From Beroe forskalii (lineage: Eukaryota > Ctenophora > Nuda > Beroida > Beroidae), in contig WFMF01000395.1 in the NCBI GenBank assembly GCA_011033025.1, positions 103,374 to 167,373 of the forward strand: a DNA stretch of 64,000 nucleotides. Direction: 5' to 3'. Positions within the stretch are counted from its first letter, which is position 1, and every line of letters begins with the position of its first letter. Positions 1 through 17,800 of this stretch are shown here, piece after piece. The notes under the pieces are model-generated. The model had not been told where the DNA came from, made no database searches, and worked only from the letters and a program-made list of their open reading frames with translations. Position numbers and translations under genes: made by a program.

Positions 1-478
1 GAGTTCTGAAGAATTCTGATACGCTTTCTGTAATTTCCACACGACCCCAATTTGTACGTACGTGACACTCATTCCATATCAATGAACATGCCCCAATTTT
101 TGGTTTGGGTCAGAGTTGTGGTGTTGGGTACGGGCTTATTCATTTAAGGACTGAAAGATTAAGTGCCAGGAGGCCAATATTTTAGTAGGTACTGAAAATT
201 TATTCATGAAAATTTATATTTATACGTCATTTATACAAATATTTTTGATTTAACGACCTTTATTTTCTACGAATGAATCCATCGAGAAATAAATGGGCAA
301 TAGAAAGATAAAAATACGTGGCGCAAATCACTCAAATACATGGCAGAAAATGGACCTATTGAAGTATTTTATTCGTGAAATTAGGTTCCAATGCTACAAT
401 TTTGCACGTGAGTTAGCACGGACGTTTTGTAGAACTTATTGAAATCGCTACTTTTGATTTATTCAGGCATTAAACGTT
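1..478. other. Degenerate non-coding repeat relic
   Basis: No gene is visible. The first ~75 bases (an aatttccacac...aatttgtacg segment) resemble 58905-58970. Bases ~400-450 (gcacgtgagtt...cacggacgttttgtagaa) resemble a stretch found in each unit of the 890-bp triplication near 37660, 38555 and 39440. The region therefore seems to be an old, diverged copy of repeats found elsewhere in the window. Confidence 0.4.
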
Positions 479-535
479 ATGATGAGTTACGATATGATGA
501 GTTACGATATGATGAGTTACGATATGATGAGTTAC
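479..535. repeat. 15-bp tandem repeat (GATGAGTTACGATAT), about 4 copies
   Basis: Nearly perfect tandem copies of GATGAGTTACGATAT. Short open frames on both strands are just translations of the repeat. The sequence downstream (cgacgactcccttgcggttt) resembles the ends of the 890-bp units at 37825 and 38725. Confidence 0.85.
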
Positions 536-1240
536 TGTGGACCCAAAGTGTGTTCGGAGGAGTCGCATGGGTTTGAACGGCCTCATCCAATTTTAAGGGA
601 GATAATTCAGCGACGACTCCCTTGCGGTTTTGGGGCCTTATATACTTATAGTTATATGATATAGTGTACAAAGATCACACATTAAATTCTCGCTAGAAAA
701 TCTGCACAGTGTGGCGAAGGAAATGAACTTTCAATGCTGTGTTTGGTGAAAAGTGGGAGGAGGTCAACTGTACTGCAAGACGACAGTGATGAAGTTTGAC
801 AAGTCTAGTCTACTCAGTCAAATTTGGTTTTGACAGCTGTCCGCAGTTTTCTTGTCAAGAGAGCAAGAGCAGAGTCAGCAGCTGGATCGATTCATCAGTT
901 GAGGCGGATTCCGATCAAAAATCAGGAAACTCGGTTACAGCAGAGTAAATGTTAGCAATTCAAGATAAGAGTGAGTTTGAGGAGTGTCAGTGATGCGGTC
1001 AAGCATGAGCTGGGGTATGAAGAAAGAAAAGAGAGCTGAAAGCTGCGGTGAAATTTGCTGAGAAACACGGCGACTGAAAGTGAAAGAAAGGGCGGTAATA
1101 GTAATTATACTGTTTGTTCTTGAAGAGATTACCAGCGAAGTTGTGCGGGGGAAGTGGAGAAGAGCCTGCAGTGGACATATCTGCAACAGAGCGAGCCATC
1201 AGTCCGTGACTGCTATGGGGTGGGAATTTCTAATAACCTG

Positions 1241-1633
1241 AACAGCCGGATCAAGTTTGATTTTCAAGCCCTTGTGGGTGCAGGGGTGCTACACATAGGG
1301 TTTGTGATAAACAGGTTTTTCGTGAACGAAAAATACACATTTTTAAAAAGTTTACTTGAGGTTTCTATGGAACGAAACTTCAATCCACAAATTAGTTTTC
1401 TGTAAACCATAAATAAACGTTTATTTATGGTTTTGTAGAAAACGTTATATATAAACCAAAAATAAACGTATCAGAAACGTTTAATTTTGGTTTTGGTATA
1501 AACGTTTCTACAGATCCGTCTATTAAACGTATCAAAAACGTTTAGAAATAACGTTTGACGAAAACCAAAATTAAACCAAAGAAAAACGTTTTTCATTGGT
1601 TTATTTTTGGTTTGGTTTCTTTGTGCCGGCTGG
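1241..1633. repeat. AAACGTTT/AAACCAAA-rich inverted-repeat element
   Basis: The stretch is dense in AAACGTTT and in AAACCAAAAATAAACG and its complement, so it can fold on itself. It is bounded by CAGCCGG at 1241 and CCGGCTG at ~1633, which are complementary. No clear target-site duplication was found and no protein is encoded. It may be a small foldback element; the borders are tentative. Confidence 0.35.
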
Positions 1634-1639
1634 GATGTT

Positions 1640-2690
1640 GGGTATTTTCTCGAAATTCCTTCACCATCATTTTTTGGTTGGCTTTTTGATTAAAGGAAAT
1701 TTTGCGAATTTTCTCTGCGGTATTGATTCATCACACCCTTGAGGGTGTGGGGCCACGACCATTTTTCGCAAAAAATGAACTATACGTTCCCCACTCCGAT
1801 CTTTGCTTCTTTGGATTAGAAAATTGATATTCAAAATTTATTTTATGTTTGTCATATACCCATACACCTTTATGGATACGTCGCTTATGCGGGTGTGAGC
1901 CGTGAGGATAGTAGAAAGGGAACCCAACTACTCAACTAGTAGTAGTACAACTCTTAGTCTCCTTCATAGTAATTTTCTCGCGCAAAAATGTTCAGGCTCC
2001 ATTTTACCTTAACTGTCAAATTGTAATGGATTTTGATTGTCAGACATCTGACCCACTATTTTAGATTTATGGTCATACGAGCGAATTACTCAGTAATTTA
2101 CGGCGGGATACTCCCGAGTGGCGGAAACTTTCGAAAATTGGCGTAATTTGAGATGATCATAATCGGCCAATGGCCAATTTATGGGTTTTTGGGAGGTTTT
2201 CATGGGCTGAAATGGCCAAATTGGACCCAATTCACTTAAAAAATCGGTTTGCCCATCGATATGATGGGCAAAATGATGGGCAAAACAAGTTTGAAGCTCA
2301 TACCTCGAAAAATGTGGCGGGTCGCCAACCTGGCCACCTTTGTGTCCAAAGTGGGCCAAAGTTGCCAATTTGGCACGCACGCTTCGCAAGGCCATAACTT
2401 GGCCATTTTTAATCCGATTTTGAAAAAAATACATTTAAATGATCAGCTCGTCGAGACGAAACGAATGCAAGCAAAAGTTAAGCTCTATACTATCTCAAAT
2501 TTGTTCAAATTTCGATTTTCGGACGCCTTTTTTGCTCCAAAGCCCCCCCCCCTAAAATTCTTCGTAGAATCTTCCGACCAAGATTTTATGCAGAATTCCG
2601 CGTGGAATTTCACCGTGGAGTGGTCGGGATTCTTGGATTCTGTAGAATTCTACACAAAAAGTGCAAGTGAACGTATTGAAATGGGATTAG
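1640..2690. other. Intergenic stretch without recognisable gene
   Basis: Open frames of 75-161 codons near 2170-2734 show no family motif. They run through repetitive 'ggccaa' text (aatggccaaattggaccc, gtgggccaaagttgcc). The segment 1810-1872 is the approximate inverse of 52685-52770, so part of it is dispersed repeat. Confidence 0.4.
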
Positions 2691-2698
2691 GATTAACA

Positions 2699-2855
2699 GG
2701 GGCGTGTCGAACTCCCACGTGCGCAGCTTTTTGATGTTCGGCGTAATCGAATCGTGCGCGGCTGACTGTCTGTCAGTGTTATTAATTACAGCCAGTGAGC
2801 TGCGCACGATTACGCAGCGAATGAAAAAGCCGCGCACATATGAGTTCGACACGCC
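2699..2855. mobile_element. Small MITE-like inverted-repeat element
   Basis: The terminal inverted repeats are GGCGTGTCGAACTC at the left (from 2701) and GAGTTCGACACGCC at the right (2842-2855). A second paired block lies inside (gtgcgcagcttttt against aaaaagccgcgcac). The size of ~157 bp and lack of coding fit a non-autonomous DNA element. No target duplication was resolved. Confidence 0.6.
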
Positions 2856-3393
2856 ACCGTTAGTTTGATTCTCTCTTTTTTCTTTTTTTATTTATTTTTT
2901 TGAATAATCTTCTACTTCTAGTCACATATGGATCCCGAGTCCCTCCTATACATACAAAGTGAGGGGGAGCAACCCAGAAAATTTAGCATGAGTGGTCGGT
3001 ACGTGAGACTTCAGTCTTGACTTGTATTATATTTGCTCCCACGGATTGTCGTAAATCACCGGCTAGGTTGCTTAATAACCATTCTATCTGGATTATACAT
3101 CACGTATAAACCCAGTAAAGTAGTCTCCCTTTCATCTTACGGACCACATTCTGAAGTACAAGACAAACTCCATATCATACACAGTAGTCGTGGGCTTTTT
3201 ACTGCTTAATGTTATATAGGTAGTCTAATCCCAGCTTTAATTTTGGATTTAGCAGTGATATAAGCCCTTGCTACTTCACAGAAATGAGGTAGAAGTGCAG
3301 GCAAATACTAAAGGTAATTACAGTAATACGTCCACATTATCCCTGGATCGCTCTCCAATACACTCGTAGTACTAGTTGCTTTCACAGTGCACC

Positions 3394-3579
3394 CACGTGA
3401 CCATCTAATACCTGGTCACGTGACCTGCTAATGCTGCGTCACGTGACCTGCGCGTGACTCTCTGCCTCCACCTGGATTAATGCATGCAGCGCCACCACTT
3501 CACCCATTCTCGCCGTCACCTGGCAACCAGGCCTAGGTCACGTGGTACGACTCACCGCCCACGTGGGCGCGCGCACGTG
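3394..3579. promoter_or_regulatory. Cluster of six CACGTG (E-box) sites
   Basis: CACGTG occurs at 3394, 3417, 3440, 3539, 3560 and 3574. Several sit in the extended palindromes GGTCACGTGACC and GTCACGTGAC, the type of site bound by bHLH-zip factors (USF, MITF/TFEB families). No start codon or exon is recognisable beside it, so a promoter or enhancer role is inference. Confidence 0.3.
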
Positions 3580-3896
3580 TCCAAATTATAATCATAATTT
3601 TCTAAACTTAGCGGCTTCTATATGACTTGTAGTAAGACAGCAGCTGTGTGTATTATGTATTGTACCTCTTAGGCATACTTTCATATCCTGCTTGTGATGG
3701 GTTCAGTAATCGCACACGTACGTAGCGAGTGAGTGTGGGGGTGTATCCTCTTCCAGTGTTGGGGGCACCGCCCCCGCTATAGGTATAATTAATGACACGT
3801 AGCACTAGGTTATTGTATGGAGCACACCAGTCATCCTACACACGAATTATTGTATAGTGCGCTCCTTGGTGGAAGTTAGTGTGATGTGACGTGTAG

Positions 3897-3979
3897 AGAG
3901 AGAGAGAGAGAGAGGGATCAATGACTCGTCTCTTAACCCTCACTACAGGAGATCAAGGAGGAGGAGGAGGAGGAGGACA
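3897..3979. repeat. (GA)n and (GGA)n microsatellites
   Basis: A GA tract at ~3896-3915 and a GGA tract at ~3958-3977. Nothing coding is seen between 2856 and 4628 apart from short chance frames. Confidence 0.85.
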
Positions 3980-4628
3980 TATCATAGCGCGCCTCCTTTT
4001 CATAGCTAGTCTGCGTTGTGACCAACACTTTCTTTACACGATTGAACGCATTGATAACAGTATTCTGGCGGTATTGTAGTGTGCCACAGAACGTCTGTTG
4101 AGTGATTTGTCTACGTTCCAACGAAACGCGTGTTGTCTGTTTGATGTCATGGTCATTGTAGTGTTTATCTATTCAGAAGTCTGCCGTTTTTGCTTGATAT
4201 GCGTACATCCATTTAGCTGGGCTTTTCTAAGTTTGAGGCTTTTGTTGATAAGGAGATAAAGGACTTTTCAGTGTTCACATCAATTTTACTGTAGTTTGTC
4301 GCGATGATAACATGTTGCGTTATCATTTCAAAACTCTCCCTCCTTGATGATTACGTGATATGTGAACAATCCCTCTGCGGTCTTGAGTCGAAAGCACCAT
4401 ATTTTGGGAGTCTACTTTCGTTATTGTTGTAGCTTTTGGTTCATAAAATCTTCGTATTATATGGGAAAGGACGTGACATGATAAAATCTTGCAAAAAAGG
4501 ACGAAATCGTCCACGGCAGCAAGTTAATACACCGATGTCTGATTCACTTGGATAAATATCCCAAGAAAAGAAAATTTGATGACTGAGGGTCGACGTCATC
4601 ACTTCATCCACTCACATGACTTGTTTTC

Positions 4629-4682
4629 AGTTCTGTTCAAAAACCTAATCTCTTGCAAGAGAATAGGTTTTTGAACAGAACT
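4629..4682. repeat. 54-nt near-perfect hairpin
   Basis: AGTTCTGTTCAAAAACCTA at 4629 is the reverse complement of TAGGTTTTTGAACAGAACT ending at 4682, with a short loop containing CTTGCAAGAG that is itself nearly palindromic. It could be the core of a foldback element or a cruciform-forming site. Confidence 0.75.
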
Positions 4683-4948
4683 AAATCTCTCTCAATTCGA
4701 AACATTTTCATGTCCTAAGATTCTGAATGAAACAAATGTTTTCCAGAATGAAACAATTTTTTATATAACAAATTATCTTTTCTTGCTGAGAATTGGGGGA
4801 GGGCATGGGGGTATTGACGTGGTTGCCATCAGAGTTTTTAAATAAGAAAATTCATTTTTCCAGGCCCAGCTCAATTAACGTCATCCTGGCATTACTGGTG
4901 GGATCTAAAATGAGGGCGTAATGCAGGGTCACAGGGCTTGTGTACAAC

Positions 4949-5163
4949 ATTTCATCTCACGACATTTCATCTCACGGCATTTCATCTCACGACATTTCAT
5001 CTCACGACACTTCATCTTCCTGTCCTGACCTTAACCATAAACCTAAGTCTAACTGTAACCGAACACTAACTCTTACCCATACGCAAACCTTAATCCTAAA
5101 CCAGACCCTTACCTTTGCGTAGAGGTGACGTTTTGCGAGATAAAGTGTCGTGAGATGAAATGA
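4949..5163. mobile_element. Foldback element with TTTCATCTCACGACA arms
   Basis: The left arm has about five tandem copies of 'cacgacatttcatct'. The right arm ends 'gtcgtgagatgaaatg', its reverse complement. The interior is degenerate CCTAA/CCATA text that resembles telomere-like repeats. An inverted relative lies at ~55645-55810 (same CATTTCATCTCACGGCA words and internal TTAGGG-like text), so this is a small dispersed family. Confidence 0.55.
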
Positions 5164-5583
5164 CCGTTCCCCCTTTGTTCGTAAAAGATTGCCAATAGTG
5201 AATTGCAAATAAGAATATAAACAAATTATAATAAATCAAAATAAGTTTTATTGAATAAACAAATAGCATAATTCGATTAGAATATTAGAACACATTCTAG
5301 CTTTCCTTTGTAATAAGGCATTGTAACAGCCAACAGGATTGGAGTGCTACCGCGCGATATAATTACTGAGAGTGAGCACGTGCGCGCGAAACCACCGGGC
5401 CCTGGCACATTTATCAGATACAAGTTACCATCATATTATGTAGCCTTTTCATCCGTTCAATTTCGGTATATTTGACTGAACTGACAAGGACCGTGAAGGC
5501 AAAAATACCGAATGATCTTCGCACGATTTTGTTCTCCATCTTAACATCAAAAGGCCACAGGACATTGACACCCTTCTCCCCAC

Positions 5584-5669
5584 ACTCGGTTTTGCCTCGT
5601 GATTTTGACACCCTCGGTTTTGCCTCGTGATTTTGACACACTCGGTTTTGCCTCGTGATTTTGACACTG
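5584..5669. repeat. ~31-bp tandem repeat, 3 copies
   Basis: Three near-identical copies of ctcggttttgcctcgtgatt followed by ttgacac. The minus-strand frames here are translations of the repeat. Confidence 0.85.
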
Positions 5670-5699
5670 CGCTTTGTTTACCTCACATGGTAAATTACC

Positions 5700-8170
5700 G
5701 TGCGATTTCCCTGGTCTTATTTGTTTCTTGACGTCATGTGTTGTGGATTTGAGGTATTTTTATATTCCACATTGTACACATAACGAGCGTTTACCTCCAA
5801 TTACACTAACCACTCGGACTCTCTTTATATCGGCTGTCTTCCACTCACATATTGCCCTCTGTTTCGCATCCCTACCACTCCACAAGCATCATACCACACT
5901 TTGTCAAACTCCACTGAGTTTACACTTCCTCATTTCCTTGTCTACGAGCGCTAGTCCGCCTGTCAAGAAGCTTTCCGTTTTTGTATTATACGTCCATTAT
6001 ACACGCATTTCCCGAAATAGAACTATATAAGTAGTCGTTTTATATTTCTACTCATTTTGTATTTCAGATGTCTTTAAACCGGGCTAATCTCCTTGATTTT
6101 CTGAAGTGAATGTAAAATTTACATTGGGCAATAGGGAGAAAGGGGTCGTAAGAGGAGAATCATGCCTGGTATAGAGGGATTGTAAAAAGGGAATCATAGC
6201 TGTGGGAGAGGGATTGTAAAAAGGGAATCATAGCTGGGAGAGAGGGGTAGTAAAAATGGAATCATAGATGGGGAGAGGGATTGAAAGAGGGAAATCAATC
6301 CTCGGGGAGGAGTCGTAAGAGGGGAATCGCAGCTCTTCTCATTACTTTTTGGTTTTCATTGCGCATGCGCAATTTTCCAACTACCGCACTTGAGCATCAG
6401 TTTTTCACTTTGATTTTAGTTTTGTCTTTGAGAAACCAGCTTTGCTCGCTTCACGGTAAACTTTATTGGTCTAGCGAGTCTATAATACTGATACTAGATA
6501 TTAAGTCATATTGAGACTATATGCAATATTTTGTTTCTCGGTAAAACAAACAATTACTCGGTGGAAAAGATGAATTTTGTGCTGCGAACAAATAGGAAAC
6601 TGTAAAGTTTCAGAAGCTGCCAGTTTGGCTATAATATTTCTGACGTCACTCGGCAAAATATATATAACGTTTTTCTTGATTTGTTGTCTTCTGATGATTC
6701 CTTTTCCATCACCACTTTATGATCAACTATATGAAGTATAATATGCATCGTAAACAACATATGGTTTGATATGGTCGTCTTCCCTGCAGCTGCTTTACTG
6801 ACCATGTTATAAACACGGCTATCTTGATCTCACTGCAGCAGCCTGTAGTCGCCTGTACTATTAATTATAGCCACCTGAAGAATGCTCGGTTTAACGCACC
6901 TTCTCTGTTACAGGCCCACGTGTGCTGTTGTATACTGGAGCTAGGTATACTACAGTGCAGTTACCTTGTCAAACACAGTGGTACCAGTGGTACCTTGTCA
7001 AACACGAGATATTGACACTGTCACAGGCGATATATTTGATTGGCTGATTGCACTGCTACTTAATTCTTTGCTATTCTTAATACACTGAACAGTCGAGTCC
7101 TTACCCTCCAAAGCTGCTAGATGAAGTGAATGACAATGAAAACTTCTGTTTTAACATGTTTGAAAGGAGCACCAGTTTTAATTCTGGCGTTGGGAGGGTG
7201 GCCATTAACCAAATGTTGTCTGCGCAGGCGCCTTGCATGTACACTGTACAGGCCCGAGGTGGCTTTTGCCTGGGCTCGCTGCAAGTGTGATCGTGAACGG
7301 GAAATAGGATTGAGACAATTTAACAGTTCTTGCTGATGGCGTAGGGCACCAAAATCTTAACAAATTGACAGTTTTTACACTCTCCATTTCAATTTGGTGC
7401 TATCAAAATGTTTTTTGCCCGCTTCATACCGTAACCAAAACCGTAAGCGTTTTTGAAAATCTTGAATTTAACCGTACTGTAACCGAAATTGAAAATGGTG
7501 ATAATGGCAAAAGGTAGTTTTCATGCTCATTGGTTACGAGCTTATCAATACAATGTCGATACAGTGTTGGGGTGTACATAATTTAAGGCTTATTTGATAC
7601 AAATTCGGACTGTTTTTTACCAAGCTATCCCCGAGGCCCGAACTATACTCAAATGTTGCATCGACGTTGGGTTGGGTGGTCACTTTGCTTTCATCTATCT
7701 GAATCTTCAATATATCGATAACATCTTATTTTACTCCTTAGGTCAATGTGACGCCGTCTCACGATTCCCACGCATCTAAACTGCAGGGGTGAGTTTCCTT
7801 CGCACATAATTATAGGTATTGACATTGTGTGCAGATCGCTCGATTGCGCCAAAGTTGCGCGTTTTATCGAGCCCTCCGCCTATCGAGCAATCTGTACGCA
7901 TATGCGTTACTTGCAGGGGGTTACCTATTGCTGTATCACACGCATCACTCCATAGTGGGCATCCTCTGTTTATTTTAAATGGGTTGGTGTGTGCTTCTTC
8001 TGTCGAGCAATCAGTCGAAGCAGGACTATAATCACGAATATGAACGTGATCAATGTTGTAGTGATTATTAAATGATATCTTGCTCAAATGCGATTATATC
8101 TTACTTATATCTCATGAGAGCTGATTGCTATATCCTACGTATCGGACAGGTCAGTAGATTTGGACGATGG
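5700..8170. other. Intergenic stretch upstream of the junctophilin gene
   Basis: No supported gene. An imperfect minisatellite with words like 'gagggattgtaaaaaggg' and 'aatcatagct' spans ~6140-6330. An open frame of 118 codons at 5674-6030 has no recognisable domain. The promoter of the junctophilin gene would be expected in or before this region, but no clear core promoter was identified. Confidence 0.4.
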
Positions 8171-8177
8171 TGACGCT

Positions 8178-13452
<5,275 letters not shown>

Positions 13453-14575
13453 GGACACATTCATATAACTAGTTGACTTTCATGGGAGCTCATATGGCGC
13501 CGAGATATGATCAATATGACATTTGCTTAAAGTTGAAGTCAAATTACGTACTCTTGGCCGACAGAATCCAGGTTTTTAATCTAGCTCATGACTGTGGTAC
13601 TCCATAATAGGAAGGAGTTGGTGCACACAATTCACACGCAGTTGAGTGCGGTGTCATGATCATGGTTTGAGGAAGCGGTGACACCAACTGCTTATCTTTG
13701 GTGCGCGGAATACTCTCGCACCGCTCAGGTTTCCTTGTGCACGTGCTGCGCGCGCAGTGCGCCTGGATATTATCTCGTACTACAGACGACAGATCAGGAT
13801 TATCTCTATCATATCTGTGATCTCATTGTTGGATATTTTGATGTTACTCGATTATTCGAAGAAATAATAAGTATAGTATATGAATTATATGCCTTTCGTG
13901 ATCCTTAGAATTTAGATATAATACTCTAATTATTTCTAATTCTATTTTGATTATTAGTTATAACTCCAGTTATTGATAATATTTAAATTTATCCTGAATT
14001 TGCTGTAAAGCTAGCCTTTTACCCATGCTGAATCTATCAAAAAATGACCAAAAAGTTGGATTCAATCAGGATTTTATTTTTGTGTTGGATGAAATATGCA
14101 TACAAATACAATACAAATAGCATAGAAACTTTGTATTTCAAAAGATGAAAATTTGAATTAATTTTATTCTGATAATGTTTAAATCTTTTATGTTAATTAA
14201 ATGTGGAAAAGTTCGTATTATTATATTAATTATTAGTATCAGCTGTTAACTTATATAGGGAAAATTACAATATTAGTCAAGCTTGACCAAGAAAACATTC
14301 GAATTATAAAGTTTTCTCGAGAATCGGAAAGTTTTAAATAATTCTTGAATCTATTATTCATTCTATAATGTTGAGTGTTTACATTACATTCATTTTGAAC
14401 AAAATAAATAAACTTTCTTTTTAGTTACACAATCAGGCCCCGGGCCCCCTCGCATTGAAGGATATTTGTCATTGTGCGCCTATTTTCTGGAATGTGATCA
14501 GCTTACCATCGAAATCGTACAAATGTGCAGCTTAAGTAACAAATAAAAGGCTTGATACTGTATGTCTGTTGGGTG
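13453..14575. other. Convergent intergenic region (3' flanks)
   Basis: AT-rich sequence between two tail-to-tail genes. AATAAATAAA at ~14402 and AACAAATAAAAGG at ~14540 are plausible polyadenylation signals on the plus strand, but they lie ~1 kb past the stop. No ORF with recognisable motifs. Confidence 0.4.
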
Positions 14576-14587
14576 CCACTCGTAGCA

Positions 14588-14825
14588 AGTGTCAACTCGA
14601 CACCTCAGTAAGCTGTGACGTATCAGGTGTCAACTTGACACCTCAGTAAGCTGTGACGTATCAGGTGTCAACTTGACACCTCAGTAAGCTGTGACGTATC
14701 AGGTGTCAACTTGACACCTCAGTAAGCTGTGACGTATCAGGTGTCAACTTGACACCTCAGTAAGCTGTGACGTATCAGGTGTCACTGTCAACTTGACACC
14801 TCAGTAAGCTGTGATGTGCTATCCT
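14588..14825. repeat. 38-bp tandem repeat, about 6 copies
   Basis: Unit beginning aggtgtcaacttgacacctc and continuing agtaagctgtgacgtatc (38 bp). The GGTGTCAACTTGACACC core is a perfect inverted repeat, so each unit can form a small hairpin. The proximal copy encodes the last residues and stop codon of the minus-strand gene that ends at 14788. Confidence 0.9.
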
Positions 14826-17800
14826 GCTCTGTCGGACAGCTGTGATCGTGTGTCACAGTGGCTGTAAGTGGTGTTTTCTTCTTTAACGACTCCCTTTTCA
14901 CGCTCAGCCGTTTCTGGTACTCGCTCTGGCTCTGTCTCCGGACCCTCGTGAGACGTTCCTCTAAAGCTGTAAGGTCCAAGTCACCTGCTGTTTCGGGTGA
15001 TTTCCTGCCGGTGTCACCTACTCCTGATCCCTGAATGAATGTGGGGCTTTATCTTCTAAGCTTAACGTTTGAAATAATGCTCATTGAACTCTGATTAGAG
15101 TTGGATGAGCATATTGAGCACCTATACTTCGTGATCAATTTCTACTGAAGGACTAAATCATTGGTAGAGTTTGTGCATCGTTTACAGCAGGTCAGAAATG
15201 TTTGCGGGATAGTGTTTGCATTTCCACTTACCAAACTAAGAGTAAGATCCAGCTCGGTGTCACCTACACTCTCTGACATCCCCTCCTCCATGCCCTCCTT
15301 GGTGTGTATCCGCTGGATGAGTTTCTGGATGGTATGCACCTCACTCTCCCGCCTCCTGTTCCGCTGGCTCACCTCCAAGAGTCGTGCTGTCTGCTCAATG
15401 TTCACGCTAGGGTCCACTAACTCACTCGTCATGCTGCCCGGGACTCCTGCAGGCTCTTCTAGTTCTGGTACTGCTGCTATCTCGCTCTTAGAACCTAAGT
15501 GTGCGAGAAAGTGAGATTTGAAATGGAGCATTATCAGCAATATCAGGGTCACTTGAGATTTTAGAGACACGTTATTCTAGGAGCATGAGCTATTTTAGGA
15601 GCATAATGGAAAGAAAATTGACTACATTAAGCATTAATTTTAGTGACTTTGATAGTTTGATCATAGTTGAATCTTCAAATTCAAATATGAGGATATGAAA
15701 CCGTTGATCAACTTCAATTTCTTGATAATCATGATAATGCTATGCTACTTTATAGTACTTGTAGTCATGGAGCTCAGGAGCTAATTCGTGTGATGAAACT
15801 TACACATGCTTTGTGCATCGAACTGTATCTCTGGCACTGCTCCAATTCTGGTATCTTGTTCACCGACCACCGTGGTCTCCTGATCAAGTCTGCAAATAGT
15901 ACGAATCATTGACGGTGCTTTGAGCAGAGTTTTCTTGCCATTATATGTCTCTGTGAAATGAGAAAGTGTGCTATAATATGGAAAGTGAACCTACCTGATG
16001 TGATCAATCTGTGGGTTCTCACTGCGAGTCCCTAGACCCTTCTTAAATACTGAGCTAGAACAACATATTCATATTGTCAAGCGGTAGAAAGGACCTTAAA
16101 AAGTTAAAATAATATAATCCGTGTCACTGGTTTACTTTTTGTTATTTCAACAGCTGATCTGAGCATTTGTAATTTGTAAATGTCTGTCACAACTCGGTTT
16201 AATACGCCATTTTGATCTGAAGATTTTAACAAAAAACAAGACGAGAAACATCATTGACATTACAATCCCTAGTGAAACTGCTGTTGTACAAAACAAGAAG
16301 TGGATTCCAGTGTCTCATGTTTCTGATAATTACCAATACCTCACTAGGTGATGTTCGATACATATCCCTACATCCATGTACACTTCGGTTTCAACTTTCA
16401 AACACCTAGAACGTATCAGCGAAAAGACTAGGCACGAATGTCACTCTAATTTGATAGAAATGTATCCACGTAGCTCGAAGGAGCTAAGGTGTCAGACCTA
16501 TAAAATAGCAAAGAAATTGGATTGAGACATTTACTGAGCACCAAGGTCCTAAGAACTTTTTGTCTGTCGCATACACCTGCTGACTACCTTGGCTGTTGTC
16601 ATGACAACATATTTGATACATGTAGTTAACCCATACTTGTCCTGAGTAGCACATGGAGTTTGAAACACTGTAGATTCCAGTTTCGTCACCCTTGTACGAT
16701 GCAAACTTAGACAACAGTGAATATTCCCGACTTGACTTTAGTGTAGAATCCACCTTTAAAACCAGTTTAACTGAATCATATTCCTTACAGATACTTGAAT
16801 TTGAATCAGTTCACATTCCGAGCATGACACCAGTAATCAATCTGCATTGTTGGGACCAGTATTCATTAACTTTCCACACTTTACGTTAAAGTACATTCAA
16901 TACTTGACACCTTTGTACATTTAACACTAAGTGTTAAATGTACAAAGGTGTCTTGTAGTTGTACATTCAATAGGTACTGGACGCCTTTTTACATTCAATA
17001 CTAATTACTAATACTTGACACCATTGTACATTCAATACTTGACATCTTTGTACTTTCAATACTTGACACCATTGTACAGTCAATACTTGACACCTTTGTA
17101 CTTTCAAAACTTAACACCATTGTACATTTAATACTTGACACCTTTTTACATTCAATACTTGACACCATTGTACAACTACACCCAATACTTGACACCATTG
17201 TATTTGTACATTCATTACTTGACACCATTGTTCATTCAACACTTAACACCATTGTACATTCAATACTTGACACCATTGTAAATTCAATACTTGAGACCAT
17301 TGTACATCCAATTCTTGACACCATTGTACATTCAATACTTGACACCATTGTACATTTAATACTTGACACAATTTTGCTTTAAATACTTGACAACATTGTA
17401 CATTCAATACTTAAGACCTTGTACTTTCAATAAATGACACCTTTATACATTCAATACTTAATAATACTATAAAACCTCTCTACATTCAATACTTTACACC
17501 TTTGTCGATTTAACACTTGACACCATTGTACATTTAATACTTGACACCATTGTAAATTCAATACTAGACACCATTGTACATTCAATACTCGACACCATTG
17601 TACATTCAATACTTGACACCTTTGTACATTCAATACTTGACACCTTTGTACATTCAATACTTGACACCTTTGTACATTCAATACTTGACACCATTGTACA
17701 TTTAATACTTGACACCATTGTACATTTAATACTTGACACCATTGTAAATTCGATACTTGACACCATTGTACATTCAATACTAGACACCATTGTACATTCA

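Noticed and set aside
14588-14825. CRISPR-like array
   Set aside because: Repeats are directly adjacent with no unique spacers, and the host is a eukaryote; the same holds for the 20-, 23- and 24-bp arrays.
16484-16753. 89-codon minus-strand frame resembling a coding exon
   Set aside because: No recognised motif, no good flanking splice sites and no phase fit with the neighbouring gene; left uncalled.
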